Shown here in pieces: positions 44,226 to 55,420 of a stretch of DNA of 64,000 bases. Positions within the stretch are counted from its first letter, which is position 1. Every line of letters begins with the position of its first letter. The notes under the pieces are model-generated. The model worked only from the letters and a program-made list of their open reading frames with translations. It was not told where the DNA came from and made no database searches. Source of the DNA: Cavia porcellus (Eukaryota; Chordata; Mammalia; Rodentia; Caviidae); the NCBI RefSeq assembly GCF_034190915.1, contig NW_026947500.1:21078501-21142500 (forward strand). The letters are read 5' to 3'. The translations under genes were made by a program, and so were the position numbers.

Positions 44226-47200
44226 AATTTTATCCCTGAACCTAGGGTTCTGGCCTGAGTGGCAATGACTACATCCAAAAAAGTGGCGGTTGTCCTTACC
44301 TAGGAATTATTTTGCTCCCATATCCCCCTGGGAACATTTGGCCCAGTCTGGACCTGTTGGATGGCCACAGCTTGTTACTGACTGCCAGTGGAAAGAGGCC
44401 AGCCTCGAGAGAATTATTGCACTGAAAGCGTCCAGAGTGACGGGTCCAGAAGCTGTGCTGCGGGAGCCTCTGTTTCATGATGTCTACATCTGAGGTGTCT
44501 TCCGGCTGTGAATAGCTAGACAGGAAAGAACCTGGAAGGCAGAGGCCAAAGCGCTTCCGTGCACCAGCACCCACTGCAGCCTGAGCGGGGCTCTGTGTGT
44601 GCAGAAGGATTTGGAAACTAAACAAAACCCTGTAGTGCTTTCTCCTTAAACCCAGTGCTGGGTGTAGGGAACAGCTAACTGGAGGGTGCCTTCCTAGTAC
44701 CCTGTCACCCCTTTCTCTTCCTTCCTTGTGGGGGCTGCCGCTGGTGCTCTGGGAGATCCTGGTGAGCTGTCTACAAGCCTAGATCCCAGGGTAGAGGAGG
44801 CAAGGAATTCTATGATAGCCCATGTGGGTCTGGGGCTGGTCGGGGTGACCACTGCAAAGGGGACCTTGAGATATTTGTGGGGAACAGGAATGCAGGTTGA
44901 CAGCTCTCCCCCTGGGAGAGGAGGGAGGCAGGGCCTACAGTGAGGCCAGGCTTTGGCTACTTTTCTCCTTGAGGGGCAAACAGTGCCAAGAGGGTGAGAG
45001 AAAATGGAGCCAGAGCCTCAAGGCCACGGAGAAGCCTTTCAAAGGCAGTGTGACATGCGGTCTGTCCTCTGCTTCAGTTTGAGTTCCTTGGGTGTTGCTG
45101 TCTGATATTTATCAACATAAGTGGTTGTGTAACTGGGGAACAGCTGTCTCCCTCTCAGCACACTAGAACTGCAATGGGACTCGTGGGGTCTAGCACTAAC
45201 CCCATGCCCTGTGTCCGTTGGCTGGCTGGGCACCTCTGTGGCCAGGCCTTTTCTGCTGGGCTTCCTAGGGGGCTCCTCATGGCCGAGGTCCACCTCATTC
45301 TTCTGCACCTGTGAACACACCTTATGCAGGTACCTTCGCTTGGAAAGCTGACCAAGGGCTGAGTCCAGCCCTCAACAAGGCTCTGCTTCAATGCCGCCCC
45401 CAAAGTCCTCCTGCACTGCCCGAGTCCTTTGTTTACTGACCAGAAGGCCTGAAGTCTAGGGTGCTTTTCCACCACCTACCCAGTTGTGAGAGACAGCTTG
45501 TGTTTCCTTTGCACAGGATGTGATTGAACTATATGGTGAATGTTCAAATCCAATAAAAAAATTCTAGTAAAAGTCATGTTGCCATTAATCACCTCAGAAT
45601 GCTCTCCCTGGCTGTGATCATGGCCTTGCCATTGTTCTGAAGCAGTTCCAGAAATCCTCTTTCTCGTGTGCCTTTATAGTAAACGGTCATGCCGGGATCA
45701 TCTCACAAGAAGGCGGCTTGTTAAAGCAGGACATGCCCTCACCTGTTGTACATACTGGATCCATGGTGCGATTTCAGATCCTTCCTCAGTGTCCAGATGA
45801 CCGTGAACGGCCAATGTCATGAATTGAGTCAGGACACCGGAGGCAGTCACAACCACACAACTAAAGACACTTATGAGAAAGGACTTCCAGATCTGTTGCG
45901 AAAAATGGGGAGAACAATAGGGTATGTGTGTTTGGAGTGAGGGGGAGTATTTTGGGGGGATTAATGGCAAAATGTCTTTTACTGTAGTGATTTTTAAAAT
46001 TTAAACAATTGTGAGCACACTTTGTACTCTGTGCTGTGTGCATGGATACTTGTGGCTGCAAGGGTCACCAGGTCTGGGCACAGAACGAGACAGGGTTGTG
46101 GGATCAGGGGTCCTTGCTTTGCATGATGGGAAGGTTTGTATGTGTTAATGTTCTGTCTCTAGCCTGGGAAGTTACTGGGAGATCTGCTGGCTAACAGTGT
46201 CGCAGGCTCTTCAGGACACATTCCAGAGCCCGACCTCCTCAGAAGGCTGTCACTCGCAGCAGGGTAGAAAGAAGAGGCTCCGGTAAAGCTTTAAACCTGT
46301 GGCTGCCCATGTGCAGTTGGGGTTCACTGGCTCACTCATGCACTATGGGGATCTTGAGCCCAGACATGAACACAAGACGTGACTTAAACCCGTGCAACCA
46401 CATCACAACCCACAGAGCCCACAGTGACTACCATTCTTCTGGAGAAGCCTTGGATCTCAGCACCATGAGTCCCATTTTGTGCTGGCTCTGGGAATGGTGA
46501 CTCCCATCTACTCAGTGGGAATCGTGGAGAGTTTAGATGGAGAATGTCACAGCCGAAGTGACAGGGTTAGAAAGACATCTCACTGTTTCCTGGTTTGTGA
46601 GGTGCATTCCAGGGAAATCTTTCTTTCCCCTGCCTGTAGACAGGTGTGAAAGGAGACACCCTAGTCAAGCTGTGTGGTCCAAAGAGGGGGCTTTCCAGAA
46701 AGGGGTAACCCTGGCTAAGTGCAGTTGACCAGGTGAATAGACCAAAGAGCATTTTCCTACTTGTTTAAGCTTTCCCCTTTAATCAGAATAGAATTTCTTG
46801 TTAAAATCAAAGACTCTCTTAAACCATTATCTATGTTTACTAACATAAACATGTAATGGAACGATTAAATGCCTTTGAAAATAGAATGAATCGTAGAGTA
46901 AGCTTTAAAAGAATGCAGGCTCTTTGATGCAAATGTCAAATGAAAATTTGACAGCTCTACCTTCTCTCTCATTTTCTGATGTGGTTTTAAATAAAGACCC
47001 TTTAGTTCTTTTACTCACCTGCAGTTCTGCAGAGCTGTGAAGTTTAAAGCTCAACGACTCTGCGATTTTTTTTATTGTCCTTTATTGTCTCTGATTTCTT
47101 AGTGCTAATTCCAAAAAGGAATTGATCAGTTATCTTTAAGTGCCAAGGAGTACAAGTGTTTCTTTCTTTCATGGACATTGTTAGGTGTGTACCTTCTGTT

Positions 47201-47500
47201 TCCTTAGCTCAAAGCTTTTTTAACAGGAGAAACTGTTACCCTTCCAACACGTACCTTTATCCAGAATCTTTGCTTTGACAGGTACAGATGACAGTGACTT
47301 TATTTTGTTTCAGAATCTTCACTGGCACTAGTCTACACTCAGATGGCTTCTGGTAAAGAGCTTAGTATTAAGAAAAGAAAATCTCAATTTTTACCAATAA
47401 TTTTGTGTTAAAAACATTTAAACAAAATAGTGAAAGAATATTAAATACTGATACAAAATATTTTCACCTCATGCTGAAGATCAAAAACTCAGTAGGTTAG
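44226..47500. other. Single-copy DNA, possibly with constrained AT-rich part
   Basis: No transposon was recognised in over 3 kb, the longest repeat-free run in the window. The 46760-47330 part is AT-rich, non-repetitive and dense in homeobox-like TAAT/ATTA strings. No exon was identified; a pyrimidine tract-AG at about 45500-45520 is discussed among the rejected items. Confidence 0.4.
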
Positions 47501-47740
47501 TGGGTGTGGGTGGTGCATGCTTGTAATCCCAGCGTGTAGGAGGCTGAGGCAGGAGGATCTTTGTGAGTTCAGGAGCAGCCTGGGTTACAAAGTGAGCTCA
47601 AGGCCACTTTGAACTGAAAAAATGAAAACAAAAACAAAAATGACAACAGTAACAACAACAAAAACCTCAGTAGTAACGCATATTCTTAGCATGTGCAAGG
47701 CGTTGGATTCAGCCCTCATCACTGTGAGAAAAAAAGGTAA
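47501..47740 (+). mobile_element. B1-ID composite SINE
   Basis: The B1 part has GTGGTGCATGCTTGTAATCC, GCAGCCTGGGTTACAAAGTG and AGCTCAAGGCCACTTTGAAC. An A-rich linker follows, then an eroded ID part (TTAGCATGTGCAAGGCGTTG, GATTCAGCCCTCATC). Confidence 0.78.
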
Positions 47741-47891
47741 AAATGAAGCATAAATCAGTCATTTTATTCAAATCTGCTTGCAAGTATGTGTTTAATATGG
47801 GATCAACTTGGCATCACTGCATGAGTTTTTAAACTGTAGAAATTTAATCTAAAGAAAAGATTAGAAATAAGCTATAAAGATTATGTAAGAG

Positions 47892-47996
47892 AGGGGCTGG
47901 GGATTTAGCTCAGCGGCATAAGCACTTGCCTTGCAAGTGTGCAGTCGTGATTTCGATCCCTGGTACCGATAAAAAAGAAAAAGAAAAAAGAACATA
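47892..47996 (+). mobile_element. ID-type SINE, young copy with perfect target duplication
   Basis: A box TAGCTCAGCGGC at 47906-47917, TTCGATCCC B-box core at 47952-47960, then GGTACCGATAAAAAAGAAAA and an A-rich tail. The flanking 16-bp repeats AAAGATTATGTAAGAG at 47876-47891 and 47997-48012 are identical, the cleanest insertion signature in the window. Derived from a Pol III transcript. Confidence 0.95.
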
Positions 47997-48123
47997 AAAG
48001 ATTATGTAAGAGTAAATTGGGTTTTCTTGCCATAGTTCAGAAAGATTTCAACTCTACTATCCTCTCAAGTTACCTCATTTCTAAAGCATTGGAGATTCAT
48101 GGGCATGGAACCCAATCTTGTTT

Positions 48124-48128
48124 AAAAA

Positions 48129-48159
<31 letters not shown>

Positions 48160-48164
48160 TATAA
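48124..48164 (+). repeat. A-run followed by (AT)n
   Basis: About 13 A are followed by about 13 AT units. Confidence 0.95.
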
Positions 48165-48547
48165 TTCATCAATTCATTCAACAAACATGTGTCATGAGCT
48201 CAGTCTGCTCAGGTATTGACTATGTAGCTGTAAGCCGAATGAACCTGGTCCGTGGAATAGTTTCGAACCTCGATCTTGATATTATTACCATCCCATTTAG
48301 CCTTGGTTGCTTGAACATCTCTGAGACCTAATGCACGTTTCTGTAGCCTGTGCAAGGTGATTTCTGCCATGCCTGAGCCCTAAGTCCATTCAGTGTGAAA
48401 GGCAGGGACTGGTCAAGTGTGAGCTCATCACGGTGGCCGGCTCACTCCGCCAAGGCCAGCAACTTCTCGTTTCCCTGTCTTCTGCTTCATCAGGTTCCGC
48501 TAATGACCAACGAAGTCTGGATGCGTCTGGGAGAGGCCAGCTTGTCA

Positions 48548-48567
48548 CCCCCCCCCCGGGGGGGGGC
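48548..48567. repeat. Perfect C10-G10 palindrome
   Basis: Ten C (48548-48557) are followed directly by ten G (48558-48567). The tract is self-complementary and sits in otherwise ordinary single-copy DNA. Confidence 0.9.
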
Positions 48568-48744
48568 TTCTGTCCCAGCTCCTCCTGGATCAAGCCACAT
48601 CTTTCCTGGAAGGGCAGGAGCCTTCCTGCATCATAGTCTGCATTAATGAATTTGAAACCACATTAAGTTAAATAGTGAATTTGCTTGGTCCCTGACGGCA
48701 TCTTCTCAGCTGCAGGCGTGGTCCAGCTCTGGAAAATCAAGGAG

Positions 48745-48826
48745 GTGCTGCTTTTTCTGTTTTGGTCATACTGGGGATCGAACTCACAACCTTGCGCTTG
48801 CCAGGCAGAGGTGCTGCTTTATAATA
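48745..48826 (-). mobile_element. ID-type SINE, reversed
   Basis: A T-rich tail is followed by TTTTGGTCATACTGGGGATC, GAACTCACAACCTTGCGCTT and GCCAGGCAGAGGTGCTGC, the reverse complement of the ID body. The 5' end is lost. Confidence 0.75.
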
Positions 48827-49224
48827 TGGCGCTTCACAAGGAGTGGGAGAGAGTGACCTGAATCCAACCCTGTCCTTTGACTGGTGAGAGATCAGGGCTT
48901 CAAGAGGTGGAATGAATTCCCAGGGCTCCACCAAGGTCAACTGCCAGTTGGCTCTGGAAGGGGTGACCCCACAGCAGACGTGGGCTTGCAGAGAAGCCTC
49001 AGCATATCAAAGTACTGGCTCTGTCCTTCGCTCTGAGAATGAGCAACCAGAGAAAATCACCTCACAGCAGGAGTGAAGGCAGGATCAGGCAGAGTGGTAG
49101 GGAATCTACTTCTTAGTCACAGCAATGATGACTCTGGATGAGCATTCAGGGTCTCTCGGCATGAAAGACAGGAAGGCAGCATGAAAGGAAAAAATTAATA
49201 AATAAATGAAATAGTGGCTGCTGT

Positions 49225-49380
49225 GACTTGCTTTTTTTGGTCTTTTGGAGACAGGGTCTTGCTTTGCAGCTCAGGCTGGCATTGAGCTTGCTTTGTACTC
49301 CAAGCTGGTCTCGAGCTCACAAGGATCCTCCTGCCTCAACCTGCTGAGTGCTGGGATTACAGGCCGCCACCACACCCAGT
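49225..49380 (-). mobile_element. B1-type SINE, reversed
   Basis: TTTTTTTGGTCTTTTGGAGA, CAGGGTCTTGCTTTGCAGCT, CAAGCTGGTCTCGAGCTCAC and GAGTGCTGGGATTACAGGCC form a good full-length reverse complement. Confidence 0.92.
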
Positions 49381-49905
49381 TATTCTGACTTGTTTTTTAG
49401 GGTTCGAGTAGATTTGATTAATAAAATCGGACCTCAAAGAAAACTACCTTTGGCCGTGGTCAGACTGATGACCTTTAAAGTCTCCCTGAGTTTGAAACCC
49501 AGCAACAGGAATCCACAGCTTGCAGGCTTCCCCTCCATTTACTGGCAAATACATGATTCAAGGGCTGCCTCTTGATTCAGTCGACTCATACTGACAGAGC
49601 ATCAGCGAGCACCGTACCTGACACTGGGCCAGTGGATTTCAAATGTCATCTCTGGTCCACAGAGGTTAGTGTCACCTGGGAGCTTGAGAGGCAAACCCAG
49701 GTGCACCCAAACCTGCTGGTCCAGGAGAGCCGGGCTAGCATGGGACCTAAGAAGCCCCCAGGTGACTGTGACCCAGCCCCGCAGAGGCAGGGGACTGCTC
49801 GAGGGCTGGGACAGGAACAAAGGAGAAAGTGTGCAGTGTGGTTTCCAGAGCCCTGCGACTGCCTGGAGAGGATCACACATGTGCTGACACAGTAATGCTT
49901 AAAAA

Positions 49906-49949
<44 letters not shown>

Positions 49950-52140
49950 ACAAACACACGTACAAACACACAGGCATACACAAAACAACTCTGTTGGCCA
50001 GAATGAAGAAATGATGAATTTATGTTTTGGTGAAATATCACTGTGTCCTCTGAAGCTAGGCCACATATTAGGAAATCTGGCATGGTTCAGCCATAATATA
50101 ATGTTATAATTTTACCCTGAATGAGTCTTGATGAAGATTTTTGTTTCTCCTTTTTCTGGTTCGTAATTAGCTCCCAGTGTGGAATTTTAATGCAAGAAAA
50201 TCACACTGTGTGGCATAGCCTCCATCTGCAAACCAAGGCGGTGGAAAGCCCGGCTTATCAGCACTGCTGAAAAGCAGGACCAGTCCTCCTCCCTCCCTCC
50301 CTCTCTCCCTTCCTCCTTCCTTTCCTGTGTAAAAAAACGTTCCATCTGCTGAGACCTTTCTACCCTCAGGTCCTGTATAATTTATCTCCCACACACTGGG
50401 GTTCCTTTAGGCCAAAGACACAATTGAGGACTCGCATTGCTCTGTAAACACACATCAGGTGATGCAGCCCTGCAGATGCTGGCTTCCTGAATCCCCACCA
50501 GGCCGTGTCACTGGGTTGCTGAGCTTGCAGGTGGGCCTGGGACCTGGAGCAGCTCGCACCTCACTTCAGATCCCTAAGCTATGTGGGGGAGGAGTCAGAG
50601 CCAATAGGCAAGCCCAGAGCTTCCTGCCCTCCTCACTACCCGGTGCCCGCAGGTGACATGTCGTGCTCTGCTACAGTCATATCTGTTGCCTGGCCTGTTT
50701 CACCTGTGCCCAGGAGCACTTGGTCTAGAGATGCCACCCAGGTAGGCCAGGTTTATCTCTGGCCTCCACCCCTTTGGCCACTCTGTGTGTTACCACGCAC
50801 TTGGGGTCACCAGTGGAAATATGTGGCCCAGGGAGTCTGAGGAAGAGCCCCCGACATCTGTAGCACAGGAGAAAGCACCAGTGGTAGAACCTCAAATGTC
50901 AATCACCAGGTGGGTGGTAACGGGTCCCAGGGGACCAAGGGTCCCAGGCCACCTTACTCGGAATCAGGGCTCTGTCAGTCCCCCAGGCACTAGGACCTAG
51001 GTCTCCATCCCACGAGCTGTATTGACTTTTGCTGGGAAATCCCAGCAGCACTACCTCGGCAATCAGGGCAGATGTTGACTGCTTCATACCTTTCAGAGCT
51101 AAAGATTTTGCCACTGGCCAGGAGGCAGGGAGGTTCCCAACTCACCCACCTGTAGAATAGATTCGCAGTTTACCAACACCCGTCATAGAGAAAGAACTTT
51201 CAGGACTACTCAGGACTACTACACAGAAAGGATTTTATTAGGCAGAAATTATAAGATACACACTCAAAGAGATAGAGCATGGGGCCGGTGGGGCGGGGGG
51301 AGAAGCTTGTTTCCTCAAACAAGGAGCATTTCTACTTCTCTTGAGGGGTAGAAACCCGAGAAAAGGTGACACCCCCAAGGGTGTGGACCATACTACAAGT
51401 ATAAGCCCTGTCTTTAATTTTTTTCCATAGGTAATTTGAACATTTTTGGATTCTCTCAACCTGTTCCTTTATCTTGGCATCAGGTTCCTGCTCTTTCTCG
51501 ATTAAGCCGATGTAGGAACTTACAGTATTCCTGAGGAACTTGGGGGGTGAAGGATCTGAAAAGGAAGGAGCCTCAATTTAACCAAGTGAATGCTGACTGC
51601 ATCACCCTGGGGGTGCAGAAGTTACAGTCTTAAAAGTGAGGTTTATAACGTGTCCTCAGCTCCATTTTCCTATCTTTATTCCTTCTACCTCAGTTTGACA
51701 GGAGAGAAATTTCTTCCCTAATCAGGTGAGCGGCGCGTGGAAACAGGAGATGCTTCGTATGGTGAAGCTCTTTGGAAAATAGGATTCACCCGCGGTGGCG
51801 TAGAGGAGATTTTTAGGGCACATAGCTGCTCGTGTGCGGCATCACAGTGACAGACACGTGTCCTCACGCGCATTTGCCAAAATCCATGGACAGCACAGCA
51901 CTGAGAGTGAGCCCTTGTGGGCACTTTGGGACTGGCTACTGCAGGATCAGCGGAGGCCACAGGTGCCTTTCCTGCAAGAGATGCTGGTGGGTGGGGAGGC
52001 CGGGGCCGGCTGGGAACGCTGCCTTCTGCTCCATTTGGCCGTGAACCTAAAACTGCTCTAAAGATGAAGTCTGCTTAAAAAATAAAAAGGATTTATCCTT
52101 AGGGGATTAAAAAAAAAATAATGGTTCTTAAGACTAATGT
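49381..52140. other. Single-copy DNA with a CA microsatellite
   Basis: (CA)n lies at 49906-49947, with CGTACAAACACA variants beyond it. A CCCT-rich tract lies at about 50285-50325. Non-repetitive sequence at 50160-50460 looks compositionally like conserved non-coding DNA. No exon was identified. Confidence 0.45.
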
Positions 52141-52186
52141 TCTCCCCCTCAGTCTGTGCAGCGAGGATTGCCCAGCTGTTGGGAAG

Positions 52187-52319
52187 TTATCAGAGGAATT
52201 TGGATGTCAGTCAGTTAGCATTTTTAAAAACCCAGCTGATGTAAAGGATAAAGGACAAACAGATAAGAAGTAAAGGCCAGTCAAACTGACCCCTCTTGCT
52301 AGGCACAGGGCCATTTATC
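52187..52319. promoter_or_regulatory. Cluster of four GATA motifs
   Basis: GATAA (or its complement TTATC) occurs at 52187-52191, 52247-52251, 52262-52266 and 52315-52319, that is four times in 133 bp. The surrounding sequence is non-repetitive and about 630 bp upstream of the CpG-rich block. This is motif counting only; enhancer activity is inferred. Confidence 0.4.
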
Positions 52320-52950
52320 AGCGGCTGGGAAAGCTTTTGGAGAATGAAAAACAAAAACAAACACGCACCCCTCCCTGGACCTTGCAGTAATTCAAGAATC
52401 TGGCCAGCAATCCCCTATTTGAGACATTGGTCATCTGTCAGGAAAATGTAGCAATGTAGAGCATGCTAAAATACGTCCCAGGCAATGCAGGGCTTATTTG
52501 ATTTTATTTCATTTCAGCGAGGTTTGAGGTTCCCCAAATCGCTCACGCCTTCACAAGCTGCCTGCAGGGTTCGGAATCAGGGTCTAAATTGCCCAGCAGT
52601 GAACTCCACACAGACCCCAGGGCCCAGCCTCGCTCCCTCCCGGGGCAGCCCTGTGGGCCGCCATCGGAAAGGCCATTTGGAAGTCCATCTGGTTCTTTCA
52701 AAAATAGCCTTGTTTGTTTGCCTTCGGTGACATTCTGTTTATTCAAACCCTCTTTTCTCTCCGGAGAAAGAAAGCTTAACATTTTTTCTCTCTTCTTTGT
52801 TTCTTTTGCTTTCTTCTTCTCTTTTTTTATGATCTGCTCTTCTTTATCACCATTGCAGATGAGAAGTATAAAACTCTAAAGACAAAATAAAGGGAGGCTT
52901 AAAGCCCGCAGAGAAAGCGCAGGGAGGGAGGGAGGGAGGGAGGAGGAGGT
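52320..52950. other. Single-copy DNA between GATA cluster and CpG block
   Basis: A long T/C-rich stretch (about 52775-52855) ends in CACCATTGCAG, a good splice-acceptor look-alike, followed by a short frame ending at TAA and an AAATAAAG string at 52886. Whether this is a real terminal exon cannot be judged from one sequence. (GGGA)n lies at 52920-52943. Confidence 0.35.
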
Positions 52951-53470
52951 GGCCGGCGCTGCTGGTACCACACGCATGCATTCCGGAGCGCCTGGGCGCT
53001 GGAACGCTCGCCTGTCATTTCCTCCCGGCGACGACGTGGGTGGCCTCTGGGAAGCCTCAGTGTCTCGTCCCCTTCAGGACCTACCCTCGCTGGGCCCTGC
53101 TCGCTTGCCCGATCCCACAGCCAGCGGGATGTTTGTTGTTTAAATAAATAAACTGGTCGGAGAAGGCTGGGGCTGACTGCGAAGGCCCGGAGTGGCTCAA
53201 AGCAGGGAAAAGGCCCACCGGCCACGCCAGCCACCGATGCCACCCACCGCGACGCCCCCTCCCCGGCCAGCCCACTCGGAGCAGGGCGGCCAGGCGGTGG
53301 CAGCCAGCGTGCTGGGCCACCCCAGGCAGCCGAGTGTGTCGCCGGGGCTCGGCCACCAGGGCTTCCCCTGGAGCTTCCTTCCAGGACACAGGACAGGGCA
53401 GGCTGTGTCATCGCCTGCCTCTCCCCCTCCGCCGTCCCCTGGCTCACTGAGGACCTCCGGTACCTCGTCT
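52951..53470. promoter_or_regulatory. CpG-rich block, candidate CpG island
   Basis: About 40 CpG dinucleotides were counted by eye in 520 bp, far above the surrounding DNA, with no SINE or LTR to explain them. Long open frames on both strands here (up to 182 codons at 52899-53447 minus) follow from the lack of AT-rich stop codons. An unmarked promoter or intragenic CpG island is plausible. Confidence 0.5.
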
Positions 53471-54077
53471 TGTTTTTTCAGATGTTCCATTGCATTCTTC
53501 CCAGTCCCTAGCTGAAGGCTCCTTTGTGTCTTTGGCTGCAGGCCGGAGCCCAGTGCTGCTCCAACGGTGGCCTGGGAGCAGGGGAGGGGGTGCCCTAGAT
53601 GCAGCCTCACCTAGAACCCAGTGAGGAATGTGAATTCTCGGGGAATCAGACCTCCCAGAAGGGCTTGGTCACCTGTGTTTACCGTCCTCCTGGGGTGAGG
53701 AGGGGAGCTAGGCTATGCTGCTCTGTTGTCTGTTTTGTGTGCCTCTGGTCCCTGGAGCCAGAGGACTGCCGGCAAACAGCAGGTGCTCAATAAATCTCTC
53801 ACAAATGCACAAAGGACCCGTGTGAGTGGTGAGTTAGGGATCTGAATCTGTGGTTTCCTCTCTGTCCTGTCTCATAGCCACTAGCCAGGAGGAGAAGCCC
53901 TGGGTGTGCTGTGGGTTTTGTGACTCTCTTGCTCTTTGGGGGAGAATGAAGCATAGAGCAAGTCAGAGACAGGAAGAGAAGGGTGTGGGATATGCAAAAT
54001 GCATTCATCATCGTCTTTGCCTCAGTCTCTGTCTGACTCTCCATCCTCCCAAACCATAAGCATGGGTCAGCTCTCCC
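53471..54077. other. Single-copy non-coding DNA
   Basis: GTGCTCAATAAATCTCTCAC near 53783 resembles a MIR/L2 end. Nothing else was recognised. Confidence 0.35.
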
Positions 54078-54300
54078 GTCATGGGACAAATCACTGACAC
54101 CCACAATGTAAAGAAGAAGAGGTTTACTTTGGCTCATGGCTTCAGGCCACAGTCAGCTGGCTCTAAGGCAGGAACCTCATAGCAAAAGGCCTGGGGCAAA
54201 GATGCTCACTTTGTGGTGGCCGGGAAGCTGAGCACAGGCAGGCAGGACCAGACAGGAAGCAGTGGACGCACCCCAAGCTGTGCTTTCCTAATCCGCTAAG
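54078..54300 (-). mobile_element. MaLR-type LTR fragment, reversed
   Basis: AAGAAGAAGAGGTTTACTTT, GGCTCATGGCTTCAGGCCAC and AGTCAGCTGGCTCTAAGGCA match the reversed 3' part. The rest is eroded. Confidence 0.65.
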
Positions 54301-55339
54301 TGTTTATTCAAATTGACAAAACACAAATATATGCCTGTTTAATGTTTTAAAAAATGCTTTCAAAATCCTTGATTAAAAACAAACAAACAAACAAACTCCC
54401 TTCTATAGCACAGTCTAGCATCCAGGTTGCCCCAACCAAGTTGGGACAGGAGCCCATCCCATGTCCTCTGCCTCTTGATCCCCTTGACCCTGTCCAAAGC
54501 TGTCCCCTGTCACATGCAAACAGGCTGGTATTATAGGGAAGTAATTCCCAACCTGTTGGATGTGCCCAGTTCCTGTCTCAGCACTCTGGAGAATGGAGTC
54601 AAAAACACAGGAGTGGAAGAGTAGGACAGATTCTATTACGAGAAAGCCCCTGAGAGGCAGGAGGGGTCTCGAAACAAGGTGACCGCTGAGGCTCTTCATC
54701 TAGGGGGTTTTTATACAGTAAAATCACATCAAACTACCATCAGCCTATGGGATTGCAACACAGTCACTTAGCTATATGGATTTAATAGAAATACAGGGCA
54801 CTGGGGTGGGGGGTAACGCAGCATGAACCCTTGAAGTACAGGAACCCGTGAAGGACAGGCATTTCTGGAAGGGCGGGGAGTGAGGGTCAGAGTGGCCCGG
54901 CCTCTGCTACATATTCATGTTTGCTATGCTGTTCAGGGTTACTGGACCAGTTGGTGCTGGTTACTGTGCAGCTCTGAGGGATTGTTTGTCCCTGGCTAGG
55001 CTGGCCATGCTGTCTGCAACTTGGGGCACAGATTTTATGGACTCAACCCTTGACAGCAGGCTTAGTCAGCCTCATCTCTGTTCTGACTCTGTGTTGGGCT
55101 CCGGCGCTTTCTGACGGCCTGTCAGCTCTCCCTGACTTTGCAAAGCTGTGTGTCAGACACTGGTTAGGTGGGAGGGTGGGAATGGCGGGTGTGTCTATGC
55201 TCATGAGGCTTCTGCTGTAAATTCAGAAAGATGGATAGTTCAGTAATTCTACTCGAAGAAAGGTAACAAGTGAGGCTGGCAGATGGCAGTTTGGAGTGGA
55301 TGGGCAACTTAAGAGATGTTATCTCAGAATTTTAAAACA
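54301..55339. other. Single-copy or unrecognised DNA
   Basis: The part from 54610 to 54760 (CTATTACGAGAAAGCCCCTG, GGGGTTTTTATACAGTAAAA) could be a reversed LTR, but no family was recognised. Confidence 0.3.
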
Positions 55340-55420
55340 GGCTGGCTGTGCAGCTCAGTCGTAGCCTGCTTCCCTAGCATATGTGAGGCTCAGGGTCCAA
55401 TCTCTGGTATTAAAAAACAA
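55340..55420 (+). mobile_element. Old ID-type SINE
   Basis: GGCTGGCTGTGCAGCTCAGT, GCTTCCCTAGCATATGTGAG, GTCCAATCTCTGGTATTAAA: a decayed A-box to B-box body with a short A tail. Confidence 0.6.

Noticed and set aside
45500..45575. Possible exon: pyrimidine-rich CCTTTGCACAG followed by a frame reading DVIELYGE, vaguely like the last-exon start of BCL2-family proteins
   Set aside because: The resemblance covers only a few residues, a stop follows after 16 codons, and no downstream transmembrane segment follows. Most likely chance.
47892..47996. tRNA gene suggested by A and B boxes
   Set aside because: Acceptor-stem and anticodon-arm pairing is absent, a poly(A)-type tail and target duplications are present, and near-identical copies occur elsewhere, so it is an ID retroposon.
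49906..49980. CRISPR-like or satellite array
   Set aside because: It is a CA microsatellite with simple variants; there are no spacers of unique sequence, and the genome is mammalian.
52899..53447. 182-codon minus-strand open frame
   Set aside because: It lies in a CpG-rich block where stop codons are rare; composition is biased to Pro, Arg, Gly and Ser, another frame on the same strand and one on the opposite strand are also open, and no domain is recognisable.
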